Part shown: in pieces, positions 7,918-14,440 of the stretch | How positions within the stretch are numbered: position 1 is the first letter of the stretch | Layout: each line of letters begins with the position of its first letter | NCBI GenBank assembly: GCA_020025395.1 | Contig: JAHHSE010000021.1 | Location: 1-16,348, forward strand | Source of the DNA: Oscillospiraceae bacterium | Lineage (GTDB): Bacteria; Bacillota; Clostridia; Oscillospirales; Oscillospiraceae | Length of the DNA stretch: 16,348 bases | Reading direction: 5' to 3' | Notes under the pieces: generated by a model | What the model was told of the DNA's origin: nothing | What the model saw: only the letters and a program-made list of their open reading frames with translations | Databases searched by the model: none | Program-made: the position numbers and the translations under genes

Positions 7918-7961
7918 GATACCTTCCCGGCTTCCCCAAGCCCCGAAGGTATCGTTTTTTT
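7918..7961 (+). terminator. Intrinsic terminator after the 138-aa gene
   Basis: The outer stem GATACCTTC (7918-7926) pairs with GAAGGTATC (7945-7953). Inside is a second stem GGCTT/AAGCC with a CCCC loop. It is followed directly by G and seven T on the plus strand (7955-7961), the classic rho-independent layout. Confidence 0.88.
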
Positions 7962-7982
7962 GCGTTCTAAAGGACGGGAACT

Positions 7983-8885
7983 TCACCCGTCAGCGGAATA
8001 AAATCCACCCACATCCTTACCCAGATCACAGGTATAGACCCACTCCACCACATCACCGTCCTGCAGCTGATAGCGGGAACAGCCGTAGTTGGGGAACCAG
8101 TCATTGACCTTATACATCCAGCCGGACAGCTCTCCGCAGTCAAATTCATAGAGATTGTGGATTCCTTCGATGTAGGCCGAATTATAAATAGGGGTGTTTT
8201 CAAACTCCATGTGAATTTTGGCCTGCTTCATCTCCCGCTGAAGGAGGTTGAAGACGCTTTCCCCCTCATAGAAGGTAACCGTGGAGGCGGGAAAAATCAC
8301 CCCATCCTCCGGGACCAGCTCCTTTTTCTCCGGGTCCAGCCAGTCCATGTTGTTCAGGATGGTGTCACACCGGACGGAAAGGGTGCAGGTATAGGAGACA
8401 TCGGAGATCTTCACATCTTGAGGCTCTACGGGGAGGGGCTTGCCCTCCGGCACGGGATCGGTCAGGTATTTGTCCTTCCCGGTGCTGGGATCTATGACCA
8501 TGCCCTGAGACTCAGAGTAGTCCCTGTCCCCCCGCTCCACCCCTTGGGAGGATGCTCCCGCAGACGGTTCGGCGGCCGGAAGCTTCTCCCCTTCGGTCGT
8601 CCCGTCACGGGAACCGCTGGGATGGGGGGAGGGATCGGCCTTTGGAGAAGAAGAGGGGGTTGGCGTTTCCGAGGGAGAAGGCTCCTCCGAGGGAGAGGGT
8701 TCCTCCGAGGGAGAAGGCTCCGCCGAGGGAGAGGGATTCTCCGAAGGGGGAGGGGTAACAGCCGCGGAGGGCTGCCCCGGAGACCAGCCCTGCAGACCGG
8801 GGGCATTGCCACCATACCAAAAAGCGGCAGCCAAGAGCAGCAGAACGGCAATGCCGCCCATGAATTTTCCTTTGGTTAGCTTCAT
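7983..8885 (-). CDS. Membrane-anchored DUF4430 (transcobalamin C-terminal-like) protein
   Basis: The 300-aa product has one hydrophobic segment at 9-24 with no lipobox cysteine, so it is a signal anchor or signal peptide. A Pro/Ser/Glu linker (about 44-92, repeated PSPSEE) follows, then a globular C-terminus. Residues about 160-290 match DUF4430, the domain resembling the C-terminal domain of transcobalamin and intrinsic factor: FYEGESVFNLLQRE, NSAYIEGIHNLYEFDCG, SGWMYKVNDWFPNYGCSRY, LQDGDVVEWVYTCDLGKDVG. Five cysteines (167, 173, 250, 269, 286) could form disulphides outside the cell. It starts 23 bp after the toroid-SLH gene, with GGAGGT about 13 nt before the ATG, and is co-transcribed under the cobalamin riboswitch. 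I infer a role in binding or handing over a corrinoid; no binding data exist here. Confidence 0.88.
   Translation of the reverse strand: MKLTKGKFMGGIAVLLLLAAAFWYGGNAPGLQGWSPGQPSAAVTPPPSENPSPSAEPSPSEEPSPSEEPSPSETPTPSSSPKADPSPHPSGSRDGTTEGEKLPAAEPSAGASSQGVERGDRDYSESQGMVIDPSTGKDKYLTDPVPEGKPLPVEPQDVKISDVSYTCTLSVRCDTILNNMDWLDPEKKELVPEDGVIFPASTVTFYEGESVFNLLQREMKQAKIHMEFENTPIYNSAYIEGIHNLYEFDCGELSGWMYKVNDWFPNYGCSRYQLQDGDVVEWVYTCDLGKDVGGFYSADG
8668..8757 (-). repeat. 18-bp tandem repeat encoding the PSPSEE linker
   Basis: Five consecutive 18-bp units (plus-strand TCCGAGGGAGAAGGCTCC and variants) start at 8668, 8686, 8704, 8722 and 8740. The last two are degenerate. They encode a Pro-Ser-Glu hinge that would hold the DUF4430 domain away from the membrane. 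The length is a multiple of three, so copy-number change would keep the frame. Confidence 0.85.
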
Positions 8886-8908
8886 ATTTTCGGATGAAAC
8901 CTCCGTGG

Positions 8909-10573
8909 TTATTTCAAAAGATTTGCCTCACCCAACAGCTGGAAAAGCATTTGAGCGATTTCGCAGCGCCGAATGGGATCGTTGGGTCGGATGTCCAGAG
9001 CGTTGTCCTCTAAAATTTTCTCTCGATAACAGAAGGCCAGGCTCTCTCTTGCCCACTCTGCGACAGTCACATAGTCACGGAAGGGGGCCAGAAGATCCCG
9101 CACCGCCATATTGTCCGCAGAGGGGTCCATGCCGCACAGCTTTGCGGCCCGGGCCACCATCACTCCGGCCTCCTGACGGCTGATGGTCCCTTCGGGGTGG
9201 AATCGGCTTCCATCCCCCACGCCGGTGACGATCCCGGCCTGATGGGCGGCACCCACAAAGCCGGCATACCAGGCGTCGGCGGAGACATCGGTGAAATGGC
9301 TGTCCGCCTTGGGGGTCAGGCCCAGGGACTTGACCACAATGGCGGCAAATTCAGCCCGGGTCATATTGCCGTCCGGATCGAAGGAGCCGTTGCTCTTCCC
9401 GGCGATGATGGACCGGGCAGCCAGGTCCTCAATGGCCTTCTGATTGGGATGGGCCTGAATGTCGGGGAAGGTGGTCCCCTCCGTCACAACGGGGCGGGGG
9501 GTGACGGCGGGATTTTTCTCAGGGAGTCCCTCTCCGGGCTTAGGGCCTTCCAGAGTGCCCTCGGCCACCAGGGAATCCCCCATCCGGTAAAGACTGCTCT
9601 CCCCCTTCTGCTGACGATAGACCGCCGCCAGCGCGTAGAAGCCCTGCTCCGAGGACATCTGGCTGGAGCCGGAGCCGTCCAGAGTGTGAAGGAAGCCCTT
9701 ACCGGGCTGATAGAAGGTCATCAGGTTGTCCAGCAGGGTGCGGCCGTTTTTCACAAAGCGGGGATCGTCCACGGGGATGCCCAGCTCACAAAGGGCCACA
9801 ATCATCTGAACACAGCTTTCCGAATTGGGAGTCCCCCAGCTGGAAAAGCCTCCGTTCTCATTTTGCTGCCGGGACATACAGGTAAGGGCCTCCTCTGTGG
9901 CCTTGGCGACAGCGGGCTGGTCCTGATACTTGGCCAGGGCCTGAAGGGCCATTCCGGTGATATCCGGGTCGGAGACGCTGTCCATGCCGTTGGAGGCGGA
10001 GGTGCCGCCGGTGAGGCTCCAGCCTCCGTCGGGGAGCTGGCACTCCAAAATGCGGTCCACATACATCTGACGGGTGGCCTGGGTTTTGGCCGCCTCGTTT
10101 TTGGGCAGGGGATAGTTCTTGGTGTCCAGGGCGATCAAAGCCCAGATGGGGCCGTTCAGCCCCTGCCAGATGGTCTTGTCATAGTCCCCAAGGGCACGGG
10201 TTAGATCATAGCCGGCCACATCTCTGGGGTCCCTGCCAATGGCGGAGAGGGCAACGATGACACGGGAATACTCCGTGTATTTTTTATCGTGAAGATTACC
10301 CTTGTGCTCCTTGACATAGGACTCTACCGCGGCGTAATACTTCTGGTAGTACTCCTCCGGGACAGAATAGCCGCTCCGAGCCAGCCCCAAGACGGCCCAC
10401 TCGCCGCCGATGGAGCCGACCTGGGGATCCTGGACGGTCTCGTACATGAATTTTCCTGTTTCCCGGATGGCATCCTCCAGAGAGGGGGGGGCCGCTAAGG
10501 CGGAGAGGCCGGACCCGCAGATCAGGACCAGGGACAGCCATAGAGCGGCCGCCCGCCGGAAGGTTTTTTTCAT
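8909..10573 (-). CDS. Secreted alpha/alpha-toroid (prenyltransferase-like / cobalamin-binding-like) protein with SLH domains
   Basis: The 554-aa product has a signal peptide (1-28, ending SALA-A). Residues about 30-330 form repeated paired helices of the terpene-cyclase/squalene-oxidase-repeat toroid, the fold also used by the N-terminal domain of intrinsic factor and transcobalamin: GGEWAVLGLARSGY, GPIWALIALD, LPDGGWSLTG, DPDITGMALQALAKY, NENGGFSSWGTPNSES, SSEQGFYALAAVYRQ. A Pro-rich linker (about 340-365) leads to three SLH domains (367-412, 427-474, 498-545), so it is held on the cell wall. The start at 10573 has AGGAGGA 8 nt upstream; the longer frame from 10606 adds residues before the signal peptide. 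It is the first gene behind the cobalamin riboswitch and terminator, and is followed by DUF4430. I infer extracellular corrinoid binding; enzymatic activity is unlikely for a secreted version. Confidence 0.88.
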   Translation of the reverse strand: MKKTFRRAAALWLSLVLICGSGLSALAAPPSLEDAIRETGKFMYETVQDPQVGSIGGEWAVLGLARSGYSVPEEYYQKYYAAVESYVKEHKGNLHDKKYTEYSRVIVALSAIGRDPRDVAGYDLTRALGDYDKTIWQGLNGPIWALIALDTKNYPLPKNEAAKTQATRQMYVDRILECQLPDGGWSLTGGTSASNGMDSVSDPDITGMALQALAKYQDQPAVAKATEEALTCMSRQQNENGGFSSWGTPNSESCVQMIVALCELGIPVDDPRFVKNGRTLLDNLMTFYQPGKGFLHTLDGSGSSQMSSEQGFYALAAVYRQQKGESSLYRMGDSLVAEGTLEGPKPGEGLPEKNPAVTPRPVVTEGTTFPDIQAHPNQKAIEDLAARSIIAGKSNGSFDPDGNMTRAEFAAIVVKSLGLTPKADSHFTDVSADAWYAGFVGAAHQAGIVTGVGDGSRFHPEGTISRQEAGVMVARAAKLCGMDPSADNMAVRDLLAPFRDYVTVAEWARESLAFCYREKILEDNALDIRPNDPIRRCEIAQMLFQLLGEANLLK

Positions 10574-10637
10574 AGAGACATTCCTCCTGTTGTGTTTTTG
10601 GATCAAAGACCTTCCCTCTCAAGGGGTGCATGGTCAG

Positions 10638-10662
10638 GGTGGGCGCCGTTCGGCGCCGCACC
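10638..10662 (-). other. GC-rich hairpin in the leader of the toroid gene
   Basis: GGTG-GGCGCC (10638-10647) pairs with GGCGCC-G-CACC (10652-10662), with one bulged G and a 4-nt loop. It lies between the riboswitch terminator and the ribosome site at about 10582. There is no T-run, so it is not a terminator. A role in message stability is possible but unproven. Confidence 0.45.
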
Positions 10663-10690
10663 CCATCCACACAAAGCTCAGAGGGGAGGA

Positions 10691-10740
10691 AAAAACGGCT
10701 GTGGTATAGAATCCATCTGTTCTATACCACAGCCGTTTTT
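10691..10740 (-). terminator. Intrinsic terminator of the cobalamin riboswitch (expression platform)
   Basis: The arms 10691-10710 and 10721-10740 are perfect 20-bp complements (CGGCTGTGGTATAGA flanked by A/T runs) around a 10-nt loop. On the minus strand the stem ends in a run of T into TTCCTCCCC. It begins 43 nt after the aptamer's closing helix and lies before the toroid start codon, the usual arrangement for cobalamin-induced termination. A 7-bp hairpin (CCAACAC/GTGTTGG) lies between aptamer and terminator. The symmetry would also let it act on the plus strand. Confidence 0.85.
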
Positions 10741-10783
10741 CCTGTGTATATGGGGTCCAACACAAGGTTGGTGTTGGGAAACA

Positions 10784-10984
10784 GCATCGTCGGCCTTCTG
10801 ACTCATACATTGGGGGGCTGGTGCCCCTGCGCCTTCCCCCCTACCTTCTCGGAAGATCCAATGGCCGGCTCACGCCGCGGAGGGAAGACTCCTGTATATA
10901 CAGCAACGGAGATGTGCCGGACTCCCACCGGCTTTCCTAATCCCTGCGTCTGCCCGGAGGGCAGTCTTTCGCGGGACACGATGC
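10784..10984 (-). promoter_or_regulatory. Cobalamin riboswitch aptamer
   Basis: Read on the minus strand, the closing helix GCATCGT (10978-10984) pairs with ACGATGC (10784-10790). Between them are the family's conserved blocks in order: GGGATTAGGAAAGCCGGTG followed by GGAGTCCGGCAC; CCGTTGCTGTATA, matching the CACTGT region; GAGCCGGCCATTGG, matching GCCACTGG; GGGGGGAAGGCGCAGGGG; and TGAGTCAGAAGGCCGACG, the B12 box. The length (about 200 nt) fits the family. It precedes the toroid-SLH and DUF4430 genes and is followed by an intrinsic terminator, so it should lower their expression when cobalamin is plentiful. Whether it prefers adenosyl- or methyl/hydroxo-cobalamin cannot be told safely by eye. 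Confidence 0.93.
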
Positions 10985-11030
10985 GGTTTGTTTGTATTTT
11001 GAGAGACAGGGAAACGAGGTCTCTGGAACC

Positions 11031-11059
11031 ATCTTACAGAAGTTTTTGCAGAAAGTCAA
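11031..11059 (-). promoter_or_regulatory. Sigma-A type promoter of the riboswitch transcript
   Basis: On the minus strand there is TTGACT (11054-11059), a 17-bp spacer and TAAGAT (11031-11036). The predicted start is near 11024, about 40 nt before the riboswitch closing helix. It lies just 38 bp past the ECF stop codon, so the surface-protein genes can be transcribed independently of the ECF gene. No terminator separates the two, so read-through from the ECF gene is also possible. Confidence 0.7.
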
Positions 11060-11096
11060 GGGGGTGGAGAGAGAATGGGGCCGGGAGAGGGGAAAA

Positions 11097-13772
11097 TCAC
11101 GAGCCGGGGACCTCCACCAGACCGTACTTCACCTTGATCCGCTCCAGCTTTTCCAGGATGGGAAGGCCGCCCAGGACGAGGAAGAGGAAGGTGGCGCTGG
11201 CATGGATCAGATCCATGGGAAAGCCGGAGATGTAATAGGTGAGGATGATTTTCCAGTTAAGCTCCGAACTCCAGAGCAGGGCGGAGACGGGATTCATAAT
11301 GCCGCCGTAGACCACGATGGCCGTCAGGGCACCGAAGACGCCGAGAGAGGCACGGGTCTGACGGAGGAGACCCTTTCGATAAAAGATTCCCGCCAAAAAA
11401 CCGATGATTCCCATGGCGAACATCTGATAGGGGGTCCAGGATCCCTGAGAGAAGAGAATGTTGGAGGTCAGCATGGTGACCGCCCCCACCAAAAAGCCGG
11501 TCTCCCCTCCAAAGGCCACGCCCGCCAGAATGGTCATGGCAATGATGGGCTTGAAGTTGGGGAGCATGAAGAGGGCCGCCCGTCCCGCCACCGCAATGGC
11601 GCACAGCACCGCAATGATGACAAGCTCCCTGGCCTGGGGCTTCTTCCCCTCGAAGATCAGGAAGAAGGGGACCATGCACTCCAGCAGGACCAAGAGGGAG
11701 ATGAAGTAATACTTCTTTCCATCCAGATAGTAGATGCCGAAAAAGAGGGTGAAGGGGATGAGCAGGAGGATCAGGATGGCGGCGGCCACGGTGCGCTTGG
11801 ACAGGCGGCGCTCTTCCTTGGGAACCTGAATGGGAATCACGGTTTTGGGGGCGCGACGGCTCACCGCGGCGGTGAAGGCCAGAAGGCAGAAAATCAGCAG
11901 GAAATTCAGGAGCAAGGCCCCCTCTCCCGTGGAGGAGGCTCCCTCCGCCCCAATGAGGGCGGTGAGGTCGGTGACCCGGATGGACTGGATGAAGAGGAGC
12001 AGGGCGCCCAGGGCGCCTGCCGCGGTGAGGCGCGTGCGCCAGCGGGGGAGGGAGGCGGGCCTGTAGTCCGGGCGGGTCTCCTCCGGCGCCGGGAGAGGCG
12101 GGATCTCCCGGGGAAGCTCCGTCCGGGGGGGAAGGGTCCCTCCGCAGGCGGCGATGACATCCTCGGTGGTGACAGCCTGAGGGAGGAGTCCCCGTGCCAT
12201 CCGGTTGGCGGAGGTGGTGTAAAAGCTGTTGCCGGAGAAGAAGGCTCTGGGCGGGGCCGCCGTGACAATGGACCCGTCAAAAAACAGGGCGCAGCGGTGG
12301 GCATATCGGGCGCAGAACTCAATGTCATGGCTGACCATGAGCAGGGTCACGCCCTGGGCCAGCAGAATTTGAAGAATTTCCGCAAAGGTCTGCTTAAACT
12401 CCGCGTCCAGGCCCTTGGTTGGCTCGTCCATGAGAAGGATTTCCGGACCCAGCAGCAGGACCTTGGCCAGTGCGGCCCGCTGCTGCTCACCTCCGGAGAG
12501 GTCATAGGGGTGCCGGTCCAACAGGGATTCCAGGCGGCACATCCGCACCGCCCAGGCCACCTTTTCCTCCTGGGCAGAGGGAGAGAGGTGCCTCCCCTTG
12601 AGGATCTCAAACAGATCCTCCCGCACGGTTTTCTTAACAAAGAGCGCCTGGGGGTTTTGAGGCAGCACCCCCACGCTTCCGGAGAGACGGACGGTGCCCC
12701 GGTAGGGCTGCTGAAGACCGGCAAGCAGCTTTAAGCTGGTGGTCTTTCCCGTGCCGTTTCCCCCCAGCAAAGCCAAAAACTCCCCTTTTTTCACCTCCAG
12801 AGTGAGGCCCTTTACCACATCGGGAAGCGCCTTGTCATACTTGAACCAAAGCCCCTCCGCCAAAATGGCGGGCTCTTCCGGATAGCGATAGCCCGGCTCC
12901 CGGGGCAAGGGCTGCATGGCGTGGTCCTGGGAGAAGTCCATGAGCCAGTCTCTCCCCTCCCGAACGGTGATGGGGCAGTCTCCCAGGCGCTCCGGGGAGG
13001 CCGCCCAGATCCGCATGGGAGTGGGCATAGCCAAAAACATGGAGTGACCGGCCCCCCGCAAAACGGCCCCCACCTCCTCCGGACTTCCGGTGCAGAGGAG
13101 CCGTCCCCGGTCCATGACCGCCACCCGGCCGGCCAGAGGGAAGGCGTCCTCCAGGCGATGCTCGGTGAGGAGAATGGTGGTGCCCAGCTCCCGGTTGATC
13201 TTGCCCAGGGTGGCCAGAAAGTCCGCCGCCGCAATGGGGTCCAGCTGGCTGGTAGGCTCGTCCAGCACCAGAACACTGGGCTGCATGGCCATGATGGAGG
13301 CCAGATTCAGAAGCTGCTTCTGTCCCCCGGAAAGCTCGGTGACATTTTTGTAAAACCAGGTTTGGATGCCAAAAAAAGAGGCCATTTCGGCCACTCGACG
13401 ACGGATGGTAGGGGTGTCATACCCCAGGCTTTCCAGACCGAAGGCCAGCTCGTGCCAGACCTTATCCGTCACGATCTGGTTTTCGGGACTCTGCTGGACA
13501 AAGCCGATCCTGGCGCTCTGCTCCCGGTGGTCGATCTCCTCCAGAGAACGGCCCTCCAGGCGGATGGTGCCCAGCCGATGCCCATGGGGGGCCAAAACGG
13601 TTTTGAGCTGACGGAGCAGGGTGGATTTACCGCATCCGGAGGGGCCGCACAGGACCAAAAATTCCCCCTGCTCAATGGTTAGATTCAGGTCGTCCAGGGC
13701 CTTTTCCGTCTGTTCCGGATAGCAGAAAGAAAAATGGTCCATTTCAATACAGGGCTTTTTTGTTTCAGGCAC
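11097..13772 (-). CDS. ECF transporter fusion: two ATPase domains plus membrane S-component
   Basis: The 891-aa product fuses parts that are usually separate. ATPase 1 (about 8-240) has Walker A GPSGCGKST (43-51), signature LSGGQKQ (147-153), Walker B VLVLDEP and H-loop His205. ATPase 2 (about 303-520) has GGNGTGKTT (337-345), LSGGEQQ (425-431), ILLMDEP and His482. The C-terminal 580-891 is hydrophobic with about ten predicted spans; 716-870 resembles an ECF S-component (ARELVIIAVLCAIAVAGRAA, PIIAMTILAGVAFGGETGF, WTPYQMFAMGIIGFLAGIF). All ATPase motifs look intact. ECF systems import vitamins and need an EcfT coupling protein, which I do not see fused or adjacent. GTG is chosen as start, since AAGGAGGG lies 8 nt upstream; the next ATG (13742) has no such site. 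The neighbouring cobalamin riboswitch and DUF4430/toroid genes suggest a corrinoid substrate (inference). Confidence 0.9.
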   Translation of the reverse strand: MPETKKPCIEMDHFSFCYPEQTEKALDDLNLTIEQGEFLVLCGPSGCGKSTLLRQLKTVLAPHGHRLGTIRLEGRSLEEIDHREQSARIGFVQQSPENQIVTDKVWHELAFGLESLGYDTPTIRRRVAEMASFFGIQTWFYKNVTELSGGQKQLLNLASIMAMQPSVLVLDEPTSQLDPIAAADFLATLGKINRELGTTILLTEHRLEDAFPLAGRVAVMDRGRLLCTGSPEEVGAVLRGAGHSMFLAMPTPMRIWAASPERLGDCPITVREGRDWLMDFSQDHAMQPLPREPGYRYPEEPAILAEGLWFKYDKALPDVVKGLTLEVKKGEFLALLGGNGTGKTTSLKLLAGLQQPYRGTVRLSGSVGVLPQNPQALFVKKTVREDLFEILKGRHLSPSAQEEKVAWAVRMCRLESLLDRHPYDLSGGEQQRAALAKVLLLGPEILLMDEPTKGLDAEFKQTFAEILQILLAQGVTLLMVSHDIEFCARYAHRCALFFDGSIVTAAPPRAFFSGNSFYTTSANRMARGLLPQAVTTEDVIAACGGTLPPRTELPREIPPLPAPEETRPDYRPASLPRWRTRLTAAGALGALLLFIQSIRVTDLTALIGAEGASSTGEGALLLNFLLIFCLLAFTAAVSRRAPKTVIPIQVPKEERRLSKRTVAAAILILLLIPFTLFFGIYYLDGKKYYFISLLVLLECMVPFFLIFEGKKPQARELVIIAVLCAIAVAGRAALFMLPNFKPIIAMTILAGVAFGGETGFLVGAVTMLTSNILFSQGSWTPYQMFAMGIIGFLAGIFYRKGLLRQTRASLGVFGALTAIVVYGGIMNPVSALLWSSELNWKIILTYYISGFPMDLIHASATFLFLVLGGLPILEKLERIKVKYGLVEVPGS

Positions 13773-13906
13773 TCCGCAGTCCCTCCTTCAAAGGCGGTGG
13801 GTCAATCCGGTCTCCGGCATGGCGGGACGGGGCAAAGCAGCCGGAGCGTCCCCGGCCCAGATGAGATCCCGCTGCTTCCGAGCAGGGCACCGTCTTCGGT
13901 TATTTT
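13773..13906 (-). promoter_or_regulatory. Structured 5' leader of the ECF gene, class unknown
   Basis: From the predicted transcript start to the GTG codon there are about 134 nt with much complementarity. CGGTG near the 5' end pairs with CACCG just before the ribosome site. Inside are a hairpin CTGC-TCGGAA-GCAG, a longer arm GCGGGA...TCCCGC enclosing GGGG/CCCC, and a short CCGG-AGA-CCGG hairpin. A final CCTT/AAGG pairing touches the AAGGAGGG ribosome site. The layout resembles a translation-controlling riboswitch, but I do not recognise the consensus of cobalamin, TPP, FMN, THF, SAM, preQ1, Moco, ZTP or T-box elements. Confidence 0.45.
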
Positions 13907-13912
13907 GCCCAT

Positions 13913-13941
13913 AATTTATCATGATGCCCAAGGCTTGTCAA
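13913..13941 (-). promoter_or_regulatory. Strong sigma-A type promoter for the ECF gene
   Basis: On the minus strand there is TTGACA (13936-13941), a 17-bp spacer and TAAATT (13913-13918), with TG one base upstream of the -10 (extended -10). The predicted start is near 13906, about 134 nt before the GTG, which defines the long leader. Confidence 0.72.
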
Positions 13942-14096
13942 TCCCTCTTTCCCCGGAAGGGGCCGGAAACAGAACCCCCCTCTCAATCCCGCTAAAATCA
14001 AAAAGACTGAAAAAAGAGGGGAGAACGGCGATCAAAGAGGAGGGGGAAAACGGGAGAGAAAACGACAAAAAATGAGCATAATCCGGGAAATATTCC

Positions 14097-14125
14097 TTGT
14101 ATCCATGGGATATTCATGATAAAAT
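14097..14125 (+). promoter_or_regulatory. Sigma-A type promoter with extended -10, upstream of the small ORF and the chemotaxis gene
   Basis: TTGTAT (14097-14102), 17 bp, TAAAAT (14120-14125), with TGA directly before the -10. The predicted start is near 14132. The leader then has an imperfect CTCT..AAAA/TTTTAGAG hairpin and a GGGATCTGC/GCGGTCCC pairing before the GGAGG site of the 44-codon ORF. Confidence 0.6.
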
Positions 14126-14224
14126 ATCCAAACTTACAGCCTCTTTAAAAAAGGGCTTTTAGAGGGATCTGCGAGAGGGAGAGAGGAAGTCACAGAGCGG
14201 TCCCAAAATCGGAGGAGGAAAAAT

Positions 14225-14359
14225 ATGAAAAAGAATGTTTCCCTGTTTTTGATCGCAGGGCTTCTGCGGACCACGGCCCGCCGGGTCTTTTCACAGTCTG
14301 TCGATAAAGCGGCCGATTTTTCGGTTTCGAAAGAATTGCTATTATATCATGGAGCATAA
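14225..14359 (+). CDS. Small ORF, 44 aa, signal-peptide-like start; possible gene remnant
   Basis: The ATG at 14225 is preceded by CGGAGGAAAAAT, a good ribosome site at proper spacing, and reads 44 codons to TAA. The product starts MKKNVSLFLIAGLL, lysines followed by a hydrophobic stretch, as in a secretion signal or a small membrane peptide. It continues with a basic RTTARRVF and no further recognisable domain. The hydrophobic stretch is short for a membrane span. It sits between a promoter and the chemotaxis gene, ending 81 bp before that gene's start. It may be a true small protein, a leader ORF affecting the downstream gene, or the 5' stub of a deleted secreted protein. I do not recognise a family. 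Confidence 0.4.
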   Translation: MKKNVSLFLIAGLLRTTARRVFSQSVDKAADFSVSKELLLYHGA

Positions 14360-14369
14360 GAGCCGATAT
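14343..14369 (+). promoter_or_regulatory. Possible sigma-28 (SigD)-type motility promoter for the chemotaxis gene
   Basis: TATA (14343-14346), 15 bp, GCCGATAT (14362-14369) compares with the motility sigma consensus TAAA-N15-GCCGATAA: 3 of 4 and 7 of 8 bases. It lies 71 bp before the chemotaxis start codon, a normal distance. Chemotaxis genes in Firmicutes are often SigD-controlled, but no other motility gene is in view. Confidence 0.45.
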
Positions 14370-14440
14370 AAAATAAATAAGGCTTTATCGAAGCTGTAGG
14401 AAGACGGGTGCTTTGCGCGGTTAGAAAGGAATGAGAGGAT

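Noticed and set aside
8668..8757. CRISPR-like array
   Set aside because: The 18-bp units are directly adjacent, have no spacers and are in-frame coding repeats.
10574..10606. Upstream start for the toroid-SLH protein
   Set aside because: The extra 11 residues precede a perfect signal peptide and contain the AGGAGGA ribosome site of the ATG at 10573.
10992..12734. Plus-strand open frame of 580 codons opposite the ECF fusion gene
   Set aside because: It overlaps the ATPase and S-component coding sequence and the riboswitch promoter; its protein is low-complexity Gly/Glu/His-rich, typical of antisense to GC-rich coding DNA.
13773..13906. Second cobalamin riboswitch in front of the ECF gene
   Set aside because: The B12 box and the GCCACTG and CCGGTG...CCGG blocks are absent; the leader is kept only as an unassigned structured element.
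14126..14224. Cyclic-di-GMP riboswitch ahead of the chemoreceptor region
   Set aside because: The expected conserved blocks (for example GGGACGCAAAGCC) are absent.
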